Shown here piece by piece: positions 41,861 to 51,486 of a stretch of 54,501 bases of DNA. Numbering within the stretch: the stretch's first letter is position 1; every line of letters starts with the position of its first letter. The position numbers and the translations under genes were made by a program. The stretch lies in contig CAJUNR010000014.1 of assembly GCA_910587765.1 (NCBI GenBank), positions 43,252 through 97,752 of the forward strand, written 5' to 3'. Origin of the DNA: an uncultured Lachnospiraceae bacterium (GTDB lineage Bacteria; Bacillota; Clostridia; Lachnospirales; Lachnospiraceae). The notes beneath the pieces were generated by a model. That model searched no databases, was not told the DNA's origin, and worked only from the letters and a program-made list of their open reading frames with translations.

Positions 41861-42871
41861 TCAAAGCAGCGTGATTCCGTATTTCTGCGCGTTTTCTCTG
41901 ATTTCGTCCGGCCAGATGGAGGCCTGCACCTCGCCGATGTGCGCCTTCCTGAGATAAAACATGCAGATGCGGGACTGGCCGATGCCGCCGCCAACCGTAT
42001 AAGGAAGCTTCTTCTCGAGGATTGCCTTCTGGAACGGAAGCTGCGCCCGTTCTTCGCAGCCGGCCAGGCGAAGCTGCCGCTCCAGCGCCTCCTCGTCCAC
42101 GCGGATTCCCATCGAGGACAGCTCCAACGCATGGCCGAGGACCGGATACCAGACGATGATATCGCCGTTTAAGCTCCAGTCGTCGTAGTCCGGCGCTCTG
42201 CCGTCGTGCGGTTCGCCGTTGCTTAGGCGGTCGCCGATCTGCATCAGGAAGACCGCGCCCTTTTCCCGCGTAATCCGATCCTCGCGCTCTTTGGGCGTCA
42301 GGTCCGGGTACAGGTCCAGAAGCTCCTGCGAAGTGATGAAGAAGATCTCTTTCGGAAGGATTTCTTCTATGTAATCGTAGCGGATGGCCATATACTTTTC
42401 GGTCTTTTTCAACGCTTTATAAATCTTGCGGACCGTTTCCTTCAGATAGTCCATATTCCGGTCCTGTTTGAGGATGATCTTCTCCCAGTCCCACTGGTCC
42501 ACGTAGATTGAGTGGACGTTGTCCGTATCTTCGTCTCTGCGGACCGCGTTCATATCCGTGTAGAGTCCCTCTCCCACGTGAAATCCATACTGCTTCAGGG
42601 CGTTCCGTTTCCATTTGGCAAGGGAATGTACGATTTCCACCGGCCGGTCCCCCTGCTCCCGGATGCCAAAGGATACCGGACGCTCGACACCGTTCAGGTT
42701 GTCGTTCAGGCCGGATTCCGGTTTCACGAACAGCGGCGCGGAGACGCGGAGCAGATAGAGCTGCTCGGACAGAGTCTGCTGGAAAAAATCCTTTACGGTC
42801 TTGATGGCGATCTGGGTGTCGTAGAGCGACAGATCGGAATGATAGTTTTCAGGTATATACAGATGCTCCAT
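41861..42871 (-). CDS. asnA: aspartate-ammonia ligase (ammonia-dependent asparagine synthetase A)
   Basis: 336 residues, start at ATG 42871 after CCGGAGGAAATCAT; the longer open frame to 43549 lacks this site and would overlap the divergent gene. Class II synthetase-like fold; conserved segments SAPLFVKPESGLNDNLNG, VEIVHSLAKWKR, SIYVDQWDWEK, GGGIGQSRICMFYL near the C-terminus. Makes asparagine from aspartate, ammonia and ATP. First gene of the asnA-greA-fructokinase group; divergent from the nitrilase-family gene. Confidence 0.96.
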   Translation of the reverse strand: MEHLYIPENYHSDLSLYDTQIAIKTVKDFFQQTLSEQLYLLRVSAPLFVKPESGLNDNLNGVERPVSFGIREQGDRPVEIVHSLAKWKRNALKQYGFHVGEGLYTDMNAVRRDEDTDNVHSIYVDQWDWEKIILKQDRNMDYLKETVRKIYKALKKTEKYMAIRYDYIEEILPKEIFFITSQELLDLYPDLTPKEREDRITREKGAVFLMQIGDRLSNGEPHDGRAPDYDDWSLNGDIIVWYPVLGHALELSSMGIRVDEEALERQLRLAGCEERAQLPFQKAILEKKLPYTVGGGIGQSRICMFYLRKAHIGEVQASIWPDEIRENAQKYGITLL

Positions 42872-42905
42872 ATGATTTCCTCCGGATAAATATTTGCACC
42901 GGTAC

Positions 42906-42911
42906 AGTATA
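42906..42911 (-). promoter_or_regulatory. -10 box of asnA
   Basis: TATACT on the minus strand in GCTATACTGTACC, ~35 bp before the start codon; the -35 (TTTCAT) is weak. Confidence 0.5.
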
Positions 42912-42964
42912 GCATAAAAATCCTGCGGATGAAAATGAAATTCTCTAAAATTTGTGTTAAAAAA

Positions 42965-42993
42965 TCGACAAATAATGAGTTTTCGTGTAAAAT
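42965..42993 (+). promoter_or_regulatory. promoter of the nitrilase-family/alarmone synthetase pair
   Basis: TCGACA (42965-42970), 17-bp spacer, TAAAAT (42988-42993), 41 bp before the start. Confidence 0.65.
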
Positions 42994-43033
42994 AAAAGTG
43001 AGATTGAAAATATCCAAAACAGGAGGTCTGGGA

Positions 43034-43843
43034 ATGAAAGCGGCGCTTGGACAACTGCATCTGCAGTGGGAGGACAAACAGGCGAACCTGAAAACAGTGG
43101 AGGCATATCTGGAACTGCTGGCCGAAAAGGGGACGGAACTGTTTCTGCTCCCGGAGATGAGCCTGACCGGTTTCTCCATGCATACGGAACGGACGGGAGA
43201 GTATGCGAAGGAGACGGTCTGTGAGATACAGAAACTTTCGGAGAAATACCATATGGCCATCGGCGTGGGCTGGGTCGGGGCCGGAGAGTCGCTCTGCAGC
43301 AATCACTATTCGATTGTCGCTCCGGAAGGAGAGCTTCTGGATATGGCGAAGCTGCATCCTTTCCGCTTCGGCGGGGAAGCGGAGCATTTTCAGGGCGGAG
43401 ATAGTCTTCCGGTCTGCAGCTACGGCGGATTCTGCATCGGCGTGCAGATCTGCTATGATCTGCGGTTTCCGGAACCGTTTCAGATTCTGTCGAAGAAAGC
43501 GGATCTGATTCTTGTACCGGCGAACTGGCCGGCCGCGAGGAGCGGACACTGGAAATGTCTGCTGAAGGCCCGCGCCATCGAGAATATGGTCTACGTGGCG
43601 GGAATCAACTGCGCGGGAGAGACAGGGGAGCTGTTCTATGCGGGGGATTCAAGAATCTGCGCGCCGGACGGGACCAAGCTGAAAAAGGAAAGCATCTGCC
43701 TGCCGGGCCGCTGTCCGCAGGAACAGGTACAGCTCTATGAACTGCAGAATGACGTACATAGATACAGAGAGTGTTTTCCGGTCAAGGAAGACCGAAGGGA
43801 GACGCTTTATCAGAGACTACAGGAAGAGATGCAGGATTTATGA
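43034..43843 (+). CDS. carbon-nitrogen hydrolase (nitrilase superfamily, omega-amidase-like)
   Basis: 269 residues from ATG 43034, after AGGAGGTCTGGGA. The catalytic triad is clear: Glu41 in LFLLPEMSLTG, Lys106 in MAKLHPF, Cys140 in VQICYDLRFPE. Among nitrilase superfamily members the sequence is closest in style to omega-amidases that deaminate alpha-ketoglutaramate. Its TGA overlaps the next ATG (ATGA), coupling it to the alarmone synthetase. Confidence 0.88.
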   Translation: MKAALGQLHLQWEDKQANLKTVEAYLELLAEKGTELFLLPEMSLTGFSMHTERTGEYAKETVCEIQKLSEKYHMAIGVGWVGAGESLCSNHYSIVAPEGELLDMAKLHPFRFGGEAEHFQGGDSLPVCSYGGFCIGVQICYDLRFPEPFQILSKKADLILVPANWPAARSGHWKCLLKARAIENMVYVAGINCAGETGELFYAGDSRICAPDGTKLKKESICLPGRCPQEQVQLYELQNDVHRYRECFPVKEDRRETLYQRLQEEMQDL

Positions 43844-44541
43844 AGGAAAAAAATGAACTGATCGGTCTGGGCGAGCTTGAGGGGATCGAGATGCTGCGGC
43901 ATCTTGCCGGCGGACAGCTTGCGGATACCCCCATCCGGATCCGCCCTTTTATGAAACTGCTGATGCAGTACCGCTGTGCGATCCGCGAGATCGAGACAAA
44001 GCTGAATGTGCTCAATGAAGAGTTTTCTCTCGCGCACGAGCGCAATCCCATAGAGATGATCGAGAGCCGCGTGAAGGAGCCCGCGAGTATCATTGAGAAG
44101 ATGAACCGGAAGGGCTATGAACTGTCGGTCGGGAGTATCGAACAAAATCTCAATGACGTGGCGGGCGTGCGCGTCATCTGTTCGTTTGTCGAGGACATTT
44201 ATTATCTGGCTTCCATGCTGGCCGCCCAGGATGATCTGGAAGTCGTGAAAGTGAAGGATTACATCGAATGTCCGAAGAAAAACGGTTACCGCAGCCTTCA
44301 CCTGATTATCCAGATTCCGATTTTTCTCTCCAGCGAGAAGAAATACATGCGGGTGGAGGTGCAGTTCCGGACGATCGCTATGGACTTCTGGGCCAGCCTG
44401 GACCATAAGCTGAAATATAAGAAAAATGTCAAAAATCCGGAGCTGATCGTGAGTGAGCTGCGCAAATGCGCGGACATTATCAGCAGAGTGGATATGCGGA
44501 TGCAGGAAATCCGCAATATGATCGAGGAAGGGGAGATTTAG
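43840..44541 (+). CDS. small alarmone synthetase (RelQ-like GTP pyrophosphokinase)
   Basis: 233 residues; ATG 43840 overlaps the preceding stop (ATGA). Synthetase-domain motifs RVKEPASIIEKM, GVRVICSFVEDIY, KNGYRSLHLI and VEVQFRTIAMDFWASLDHKLKY are intact; no HD hydrolase, TGS or ACT domain. It makes (p)ppGpp from GTP/GDP and ATP, so it can raise but not lower alarmone levels. Cotranscription with an amidase suggests a nutrient-stress function (inference). Confidence 0.92.
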   Translation: MKEKNELIGLGELEGIEMLRHLAGGQLADTPIRIRPFMKLLMQYRCAIREIETKLNVLNEEFSLAHERNPIEMIESRVKEPASIIEKMNRKGYELSVGSIEQNLNDVAGVRVICSFVEDIYYLASMLAAQDDLEVVKVKDYIECPKKNGYRSLHLIIQIPIFLSSEKKYMRVEVQFRTIAMDFWASLDHKLKYKKNVKNPELIVSELRKCADIISRVDMRMQEIRNMIEEGEI

Positions 44542-44620
44542 CGCCGCGCGCAGAGGACTGACTGCCGAAATCTTTCGCAAATCTTAATAAATCTGATTCA
44601 TGGATTTAATAAATAGCGGG

Positions 44621-44626
44621 TATAAT
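44621..44626 (+). promoter_or_regulatory. -10 box of the small secreted protein gene
   Basis: TATAAT at 44621-44626 with a weak -35 TTCATG at 44597-44602 (18-bp spacing). The box overlaps an ATG at 44625, which makes that ATG an unlikely translation start. Confidence 0.5.
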
Positions 44627-44657
44627 GAACTTATCATTGAAAAAAGGGGTGATAAGG

Positions 44658-45056
44658 TTGTTATTGGCAGGAAAGATAAAGATGATCGGTCTTCTGATCG
44701 GAATGATGGCGTTTGGCGGAAGTATGGCCTGGTGGTCAGACCAGCCGGAGCCGGCAGGAGAAGCAGCGGCGCTTCAGGCGGAAGTAAGCCCGGCAAAAGC
44801 CGGCAAAGAAGAGGACAATGAAAGCCGGATGGAGCGGGCGTATCAGAGTCTGGAGGAAGACGAGGCCGAAACAGCCGCCGCCCTTTGCGAGAGAGAGGAA
44901 GCGCTCCGGGAAGAGGACGAAGCAGGGCAGGCGGAAGTAAGAAGCCTCAGGGAGGCGCTTTACGGAATCCGGCTGCAGAAGCGGGTGCTGCGGGCGAGAC
45001 TGGACGAGGACGGAAGAAAAACCGAGACAAACGCGGAGGGGATGCTTGATACCTGA
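44658..45056 (+). CDS. small membrane-anchored or secreted protein, charged helical, unknown function
   Basis: About 132 residues if translated from TTG 44658, which has GGGGTGAT just before it; GTG 44649 and ATG 44682 are other candidates, and ATG 44625 lies in the -10 box. The N-terminus (KMIGLLIGMMAFGGSMAWW) is hydrophobic, an anchor or signal peptide; the remainder is acidic and helical (EDEAETAAALCEREEALREEDEAGQAEVRSL). No recognised family. Followed by an intrinsic terminator. Confidence 0.6.
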   Translation: MLLAGKIKMIGLLIGMMAFGGSMAWWSDQPEPAGEAAALQAEVSPAKAGKEEDNESRMERAYQSLEEDEAETAAALCEREEALREEDEAGQAEVRSLREALYGIRLQKRVLRARLDEDGRKTETNAEGMLDT

Positions 45057-45068
45057 GGAACATTATAA

Positions 45069-45110
45069 AGAAGGAGCTGTCTGTTTTCGGACAGCTCCTT
45101 TATTGTTTTT
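45069..45110 (+). terminator. intrinsic terminator, left boundary of the defence island
   Basis: AAGGAGCTGTC, loop TGTTTTC, GGACAGCTCCTT, then TTATTGTTTTT. AT-rich DNA begins after it. Confidence 0.9.
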
Positions 45111-45184
45111 CTGGTAGAATCCCAGAAGTACTTGTTTTTATTATTGGCAAGCCATATTTATTTTAACATTTTTTGTAAAAAGGA

Positions 45185-45213
45185 TTGTTTAAAAAGCAAG
45201 TTTGAAATATAAT
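45185..45213 (+). promoter_or_regulatory. promoter of the type I restriction-modification operon
   Basis: TTGTTT (45185-45190), 17-bp spacer, TATAAT (45208-45213), about 57 bp before the first gene. Confidence 0.75.
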
Positions 45214-45270
45214 AAGTATAAAAATATTTATATATATTATATAAATAAAATATTATGAAAGGGCAGGTAT

Positions 45271-45567
45271 ATGGAATCTGTAATTGACAAGATGACGAAC
45301 AATACATATAAGGTTTTGAAATATATGTATTCCTGTCAGATTAAGCTGCCAGATGGCACGAAGTATATTCCGCTCTCCCAAGCGGAGATGGCTCCTCTGA
45401 TCGGCGTAAGTACTATAACCATGAATAAGATATTTAAACAACTAAGAGATGATAATTTGCTGCTTCCGATTGAGGGGAAAAGAGGAAAGTATGAGCTTAC
45501 GGAAAAGGCGATTATCATTATAAAGGATATGGAAAAACTTGAAGATAAGATAGGAGAGATAGAATAG
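45271..45567 (+). CDS. small winged-helix protein leading the restriction operon
   Basis: 98 residues, start after GGGCAGGTAT. A helix-turn-helix (YIPLSQAEMAPLIGVSTITMNKIFKQLRDDNLL) with a GKRGKYELTEKA beta wing and a short C-terminal helix: the layout of MarR/GntR-like winged helices. hsdR starts immediately after its stop codon. It may control expression of the R-M genes, as controller proteins do, or a phage-responsive switch; no known family assignment. Confidence 0.7.
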   Translation: MESVIDKMTNNTYKVLKYMYSCQIKLPDGTKYIPLSQAEMAPLIGVSTITMNKIFKQLRDDNLLLPIEGKRGKYELTEKAIIIIKDMEKLEDKIGEIE

Positions 45568-48500
45568 ATGCCAGTATTTAACGAAGATACCAGAGTGAAA
45601 ATTCCAGCCACGATCCAATTTCTAAAACTGGATTATAATTATCAGTCACTCAAAGCAGATGATATTGATATAGATTTCAACACAAAGATTTTTGTAAACA
45701 GGTTTAAGCCTGCGCTTGAAACCATCAATGGCAGAAAATTTTCTTATGATGAGGTTAAAAGCATTATCACAGCGATTCATAATGTCCTGAAAAATAATGA
45801 TCTGGGAAAGGAATTTTATAATTGGCTGATTGATCCAAAGGACAAGGTAAAGCTCATTGATTTTGAAGATCTTTCCAGGAATGATTTTGCTGTTGTGGAT
45901 GAACTGCCATTTAGTGTGGTAGAAGGAACGGAGGAAGGCTCATTCAGACCAGACATAAACATCCTCATTAATGGGATGCCGCTTGCATTTTTGGAGGTTA
46001 AAAAGCCAAATAACGACGGAGGTATACAGAAAGAATTTGACAGAATGATAAACAGAAGGTTGCAGAATCCAGACTATAGGAAATTCTTCAATCTTATTCA
46101 GTTTGTCTCTTTTTCAAACAATATGGAGTACGAAGAAGATGACGATGCGGAGGATGTAAAGGCCGGTTCATTTTATACAACGCCAAATGGAAACAACACC
46201 AGCTTTTCATTTTTCAGGGAAGACGATGAACAGTATCATTTAACATATCCGTATAAAGACATTAATATGGATACTATCAAATATGTAATGAAAGACTGCG
46301 GGTATAATCCAGCCGAAACGGATACGCCAGAATTTGCCGAGAATTTAAAGACAACAACTCCTTGTAATAGTTTTGTGACTTCTGTATTCGATAAGGAAAG
46401 ATTTTTGTATTTCCTCCGGTATGGGATTATGTTTATAAGCAGTCAGATTCCAGAGAAACACATTATGCGTTACCCTCAGTTTTTTGCTACCAGAAAAATC
46501 ATTGAGAGATTAGATTCAGGCGGTAAGGGCGGCATTATCTGGCATACACAAGGCTCTGGAAAGACAGCGATAGCAGCCTTTTCTAATCGTGTTATCAGGG
46601 ATTATTATGCAAAGAAAGACATCGGTACCAGATTTTTCTTTGTGGTGGACAGACTCGATCTGCTTACACAAGCCAGTATTGAGTTTACAAACAGAGGACT
46701 GAATACCGTTAATTGTGAGAACAAGACAGCTTTCAGCAAAGAACTGAATAAACCGTTGTCAACAGACGTGGGAAGTCAGTCTATTGGTGAAATTTGCGTG
46801 GTAAACATCCAGAAGTTTGAAGGGAAGATGCCAGAAGCAAAGAATGAATATCATGCAAAAGTACAACGTATCTTTTTTGTTGATGAAGCGCATAGAAGCT
46901 ATTCATCCACAGGGGAATTTTTTAAAAACCTTATGACCTGCGACTTGGATGCCGTTTATATTGCGCTTACCGGTACACCCTTGCTTTCAAAGAAAGAGCG
47001 TTCTAATTTGAAGTTTGGAGACTATATCCACAAATATTTTTATGATAAGTCAATCGCCGATGGATATACGCTGAGAATCAAAAAGGAAAATATTGATACA
47101 GTAGCAAAATCAGAAATCAAAAAGAATCTGGAAATAGAGGATGAACAGCTTGAGGATAAAGATATTTATGAATCGGATGCCTACATAAAGGCTCTGGGAG
47201 AGTTTATTGAAAGAGATTTTGTCAATTTCAGGCTCCAGAACGCAGACATCTCTATCGGCGGCATGATTGTATGCAGAACGAATCCGCAGGCAAAAAAGGT
47301 TCACCAGTGGTTTAGGGATCATTCCAGGCTGAATACCGGACTTGTCATCACAGATACAGACGATCCGAAGCAGAAACAAATCAATAAAAATAATCAAATG
47401 GACTTTAGAGAAACGCTTGCTCCCGATATACTGGTGGTGAATTTTATGCTCACAACAGGCTATGATGTGAAGCGTCTCAAAAAGATGTATCTTCTTAGAG
47501 GTCCGCATGCACAGTCACTTTTGCAGACCATATCAAGAGTAAACAGACCTTATAAGTCTCCGAACGGAAAGATTTATAGGTATGGCTATATCGTTGATTT
47601 TGTGGATATAGAGCAGGAATACGACAAGACCATAGAAGCCTACATAAAGGAGCTTGAAGCAGATCTTAATGAAAACGGAGAAAATGAAGGCTCTCTTTCT
47701 GGACTGGTTGTTGATAAAGAGGATATCAACAGGAAGTATCACAAATATGTGGATGAGCTGGAAGATATTATTTCTACGGATAATTTGGAGCGTTTTTCAA
47801 AGCAGCTTACTTTTTATAACAAAGAAACGCTGCTCAAGATCAGGAGACTTTTAAATGGTATCAAAGAGTGCCAGACAGAATTTATTCTTTCAAGGGCTAT
47901 GGATTATGCAGCGCAGATTGATTCCGACAAGAATAAAAAACTCCTGAAATCAACACAGGAGAGAATCGATTTTATAAATCTTTCCCAAAATACGGTTGAT
48001 ATGATGGATGTTATCTCAAATGATGAAGTAGTGGAAATTCTTTATGAGTTTATAAAAGTCAAGATTATCATTATGGATCTCGGACAGATGACGCAGGACA
48101 ATCCTAAGTTCCAGCGGTTTTCAAAGGTTGTCAGGGATATTCAAAATGAGATAAAGAAGAATAAAAACAAAAGTGATATAAAAATCAGGAAACTGGATGA
48201 ACTGTTACAGAAGATTTTCAATGATCTGTCAATTTCAGACTTAAACGATCTGGATTCGATTACCGATGAACTTTTAGGAGCGCTTGAAAGAGCAAGAAAT
48301 ATCAACTATGAAAATGAAAGATTGTCGAAAATTTATGGCGGCAATTATGCCTTTGTAAAAACTTATCAGGATGCAATAGAAACGTATCCAGCCGATAAGT
48401 CAGAGATAGAAAGAACATTGGTTATTATTTATGAAGTGATAGAGGATGCCTTAGATAAAGAAATTGTGACTATTCAGGGAAGAAAGAACTTTGCTGATTC

Positions 48501-48615
48501 CATAAAATCAAAAGCGACGAAGATTCTTTTGAAAGAAAAATTATATGCAAAAATAAAAGGCTTCTATGCACAGCTATTAAATGATCTATACACGAATATA
48601 CAGATATTCAAATAG
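45568..48615 (+). CDS. hsdR: type I restriction enzyme, R subunit
   Basis: 1015 residues. N-terminal nuclease domain with the PD-ExK pattern: Asp129 in FRPDI and Glu143/Lys145 in FLEVKKPN. Superfamily 2 translocase motifs: Walker A TQGSGKT at 327-333, DEAH at 439-442, LTGTP after it, and TTGYDVKRL and QTISRVNRPY later. Cuts DNA after translocation in complex with HsdM and HsdS. Gene order R-M-S with 0-11 bp gaps. Confidence 0.95.
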   Translation: MPVFNEDTRVKIPATIQFLKLDYNYQSLKADDIDIDFNTKIFVNRFKPALETINGRKFSYDEVKSIITAIHNVLKNNDLGKEFYNWLIDPKDKVKLIDFEDLSRNDFAVVDELPFSVVEGTEEGSFRPDINILINGMPLAFLEVKKPNNDGGIQKEFDRMINRRLQNPDYRKFFNLIQFVSFSNNMEYEEDDDAEDVKAGSFYTTPNGNNTSFSFFREDDEQYHLTYPYKDINMDTIKYVMKDCGYNPAETDTPEFAENLKTTTPCNSFVTSVFDKERFLYFLRYGIMFISSQIPEKHIMRYPQFFATRKIIERLDSGGKGGIIWHTQGSGKTAIAAFSNRVIRDYYAKKDIGTRFFFVVDRLDLLTQASIEFTNRGLNTVNCENKTAFSKELNKPLSTDVGSQSIGEICVVNIQKFEGKMPEAKNEYHAKVQRIFFVDEAHRSYSSTGEFFKNLMTCDLDAVYIALTGTPLLSKKERSNLKFGDYIHKYFYDKSIADGYTLRIKKENIDTVAKSEIKKNLEIEDEQLEDKDIYESDAYIKALGEFIERDFVNFRLQNADISIGGMIVCRTNPQAKKVHQWFRDHSRLNTGLVITDTDDPKQKQINKNNQMDFRETLAPDILVVNFMLTTGYDVKRLKKMYLLRGPHAQSLLQTISRVNRPYKSPNGKIYRYGYIVDFVDIEQEYDKTIEAYIKELEADLNENGENEGSLSGLVVDKEDINRKYHKYVDELEDIISTDNLERFSKQLTFYNKETLLKIRRLLNGIKECQTEFILSRAMDYAAQIDSDKNKKLLKSTQERIDFINLSQNTVDMMDVISNDEVVEILYEFIKVKIIIMDLGQMTQDNPKFQRFSKVVRDIQNEIKKNKNKSDIKIRKLDELLQKIFNDLSISDLNDLDSITDELLGALERARNINYENERLSKIYGGNYAFVKTYQDAIETYPADKSEIERTLVIIYEVIEDALDKEIVTIQGRKNFADSIKSKATKILLKEKLYAKIKGFYAQLLNDLYTNIQIFK

Positions 48616-48626
48616 GAGGATTTACA

Positions 48627-50300
48627 ATGCCTGACATTTTTACATTAGAGAACAAAATAAAGCAGATGATTGATGAAATGAAAGGACTCTGCCAGACGAA
48701 CGGACTATCCAATCAGGCAAGTGAAGAAGTTGTGATTACTTCTGTATTCCTTTATAAATTTCTGAATGATAAATTCATGGCAAATATGAAAGATTTTGCA
48801 AAAGAAATGGATATGGTTATAGATGAAGTCCTACAAGATGAGGATATGTTTGCGGGCTTTTACGATTCCTATCCGCAGGATGTGGCTTTTAAGTATGAAG
48901 ATACGATAGAGTGCCTGATTAATAAAGTTGGGAACAATGATTTTTACAGGCTTTTTGATGATGCCCTGGAGAGAATTTCAAATTATCCGCAGAATGAAGA
49001 ATTTAGCATTGATACAGCAGATGGCGGAAGAAAGCCATTGTTTACCAGAGTTACAGAGAATGTAGAAGCATCCAGGAGAAATAATTTTGCCAAAAATATA
49101 TTTGGTATTATCAGTCAGGATAAATTTGATTTCGGAGAAGCATTTAAGAACAATTTTGATTTCTACAGTGCTATTTTTGAGCATCTGATTAAGGACTATA
49201 ATGTTGCCAGCGGCGTATATGCAGAGTATTTTACGCCGCAGGCTGTTTCTGCCATTATTGCAAAGATTCTGGTTGAGATGTCACCGGTAGAAGACAAGAT
49301 ATATGATGTGTACGACCCGTCGGCAGGCTCTGGATCGCTGGTACTGCACCTTGCGAATGCTTTGGGAAAGGGGAGCTTCGGAGATAAAGCGCAGGTTTAT
49401 ACACAGGATATTTCTGGTAAATCGTCAAGATTTTTAAGGACAAATATGCTGCTTAACGGACTTACGAACAGTCTGGACAACATTATAGAGGGAGACACGC
49501 TTGAAACGCCGGCGCACTATAAGGTGGCACACGATCCAGGTTCAGGAGTGAAGCAGTTCGATTATATCACGTCAAATCCCCCGTTTAAAATGGACTTTTC
49601 GTCTACCAGAAACACCATTGAGCAGAAGTGGGAGGACTCCGAGGTAAGGGACGGAATCAAGAGGTTCTTTGCAGGAATACCCAAGATTCCGAATAAGAAA
49701 AAAGAATCAATGAGCGTGTACTTGTGCTTTATTCAGCATATCCTGTGGAGCTTAAAGGAGGACGGAAAGGCGGCTATCGTAGTACCGACAGGCTTTATCA
49801 CGGCGCAGTCGGGCATTGAAAAGACAGTTCGTCAGACAATCGTAGACAGGCACTGGCTAAAAGGTGTAATTTCTATGCCTTCAAATATCTTTGCGAACAC
49901 AGGTACAAACGTATCCGTTCTCTTTATTGATAAATCCAACAAAGAGGGGAATATCATGCTCATAGATGCGTCCAAGCTGGGCGAAAAGAGGAAAGAGGGC
50001 AAGAATCAGAGAACTGTTTTGCGTTCCGATGAAGTAAAGAAGATAGAGGATACCTTTATTAATCAGGATGTGGTGGAGGATTTTAGCGTTTCCGTTACCT
50101 ATGAGCAGATAGCAGAGAAAAATTATTCCTTATCTGCAGGGCAGTATTTTGAAGTGAAGATTGAATTTGTGGAGCTCTCACAGGAAGATTTTGAAAAGAG
50201 GATGTTGGCGTATTCTTCAAGGCTTGAAAAGTTATTTGAAGAGGGGAAAGCTTTGGAAGAGGAAATAAAGCAGAGGTTGGGGGAATTGAAATATGAATAA
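48627..50300 (+). CDS. hsdM: type I restriction enzyme, M subunit (N6-adenine methyltransferase)
   Basis: 557 residues, start after AGGAGGATTTACA. N-terminal HsdM helical domain, then the methyltransferase core with the SAM-binding DPSAGSGS at 230-237 and catalytic NPPF at 317-320. Protects host DNA and forms the recognition core with HsdS. Overlaps hsdS by 8 bp. Confidence 0.96.
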   Translation: MPDIFTLENKIKQMIDEMKGLCQTNGLSNQASEEVVITSVFLYKFLNDKFMANMKDFAKEMDMVIDEVLQDEDMFAGFYDSYPQDVAFKYEDTIECLINKVGNNDFYRLFDDALERISNYPQNEEFSIDTADGGRKPLFTRVTENVEASRRNNFAKNIFGIISQDKFDFGEAFKNNFDFYSAIFEHLIKDYNVASGVYAEYFTPQAVSAIIAKILVEMSPVEDKIYDVYDPSAGSGSLVLHLANALGKGSFGDKAQVYTQDISGKSSRFLRTNMLLNGLTNSLDNIIEGDTLETPAHYKVAHDPGSGVKQFDYITSNPPFKMDFSSTRNTIEQKWEDSEVRDGIKRFFAGIPKIPNKKKESMSVYLCFIQHILWSLKEDGKAAIVVPTGFITAQSGIEKTVRQTIVDRHWLKGVISMPSNIFANTGTNVSVLFIDKSNKEGNIMLIDASKLGEKRKEGKNQRTVLRSDEVKKIEDTFINQDVVEDFSVSVTYEQIAEKNYSLSAGQYFEVKIEFVELSQEDFEKRMLAYSSRLEKLFEEGKALEEEIKQRLGELKYE

Positions 50301-51486
50301 TATAACAGATGCTCCCTTAGTGCCTATTACTGAATTGTTAGAAGATATTATTGATAATAGGGGAAAGTCCTGTCCTACACAAGAAACAGGTTTTCCCTTG
50401 ATTGCGACTAACTGTATTAAACATAGTAGTATATATCCAACATTTGAAAATATAAGATACGTTAGTGATGAAGTATTGCAAATGTGGTTTAGAGCAGAGT
50501 TAAAGTCGAGAGATATTTTGTTTGTAAATAAAGGAACTCCTGGCAGGGTTTGTTTAGTTCCTGATCCAATAACATTTTGTGCGGCACAAGATATGATTGG
50601 ATTAAGAGCCGATTCTAAGAAAGTATATTATAAATATTTATTTGCGATTTTACGTTCGAATTATATACAGGAAAAAATAAAAAATTTTCATGTTGGGATT
50701 GCGATTCCGCACTTTAAAAAGTCTGATATGAAGAATTTATTAATTCCTGTACCTGAAATGGGGTTGCAAATAAAGATAGGTGACATGTATTGTCAATTAT
50801 CTGAAAAGATTGAAAATAATAATAAAATATGCTTGGAACTGGAATCAATGGCGAAAACAATATATGATTATTGGTTTTTGCAGTTTGAATTTCCCAATGA
50901 AGATGGAAAGCCTTATAAATCTTCTGGTGGGAAAATGGTTTGGAATGAAGAATTAAAAAGAGAGATTCCAGAGGGGTGGAGAAAGGGGTCTTTTGCGGAT
51001 TTGCTAGAGATTGGGAATGGAAAAGACCACAAAGAATTAAGAGATGGAAATATACCTGTTTATGGTTCGGGTGGCGTTATGCGAACAGTAGATACATCTA
51101 TTTACAATGGAGAATCCGTTTTAATTCCAAGAAAAGGAACGCTGAATAATATAATCTATGTTAATGGGGCCTTTTGGACTGTAGATACGATGTTTTATAC
51201 AAAAATGAAAAAGGCTCATTCTGCAATTTTTGCATATTATTCTGCAAAATTATATGATTTTGAAAAACTTAATACAGGAACAGGTGTGCCGAGTATGACA
51301 TCATCGATCATATATAATTTGAAGATTGTAATTCCAACTAAGAATGTCTTAGAAAGTTTTGATAATTATGTTCAAGCACTTTATAAGCAGATGAATGAAA
51401 AAGAAAGTGAAAATAGAGAATTAGTATCACTTAGGGATTTCCTTTTACCATTGCTGATGAACGGACAGGTTGGTTTTAGAAATTAA
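50293..51486 (+). CDS. hsdS: type I restriction enzyme, S (specificity) subunit
   Basis: 397 residues with two target recognition domains: ~1-160 (ending IPHFKKSDMKNLLIPVPEMGLQ) and ~215-385 (from EIPEGWRKGSFADLLEIGNG, ending LKIVIPTKNVLESF), each followed by the helical conserved regions. It sets the DNA target of the complex. Base composition is the lowest of the three Hsd genes, as is usual for exchangeable TRDs. The bipartite target sequence cannot be predicted from here. Confidence 0.92.
   Translation: MNNITDAPLVPITELLEDIIDNRGKSCPTQETGFPLIATNCIKHSSIYPTFENIRYVSDEVLQMWFRAELKSRDILFVNKGTPGRVCLVPDPITFCAAQDMIGLRADSKKVYYKYLFAILRSNYIQEKIKNFHVGIAIPHFKKSDMKNLLIPVPEMGLQIKIGDMYCQLSEKIENNNKICLELESMAKTIYDYWFLQFEFPNEDGKPYKSSGGKMVWNEELKREIPEGWRKGSFADLLEIGNGKDHKELRDGNIPVYGSGGVMRTVDTSIYNGESVLIPRKGTLNNIIYVNGAFWTVDTMFYTKMKKAHSAIFAYYSAKLYDFEKLNTGTGVPSMTSSIIYNLKIVIPTKNVLESFDNYVQALYKQMNEKESENRELVSLRDFLLPLLMNGQVGFRN

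Noticed and set aside
42872..43549. Longer N-terminus for asnA
   Set aside because: The strong ribosome site and family start are at 42871; the extension runs across the divergent gene.
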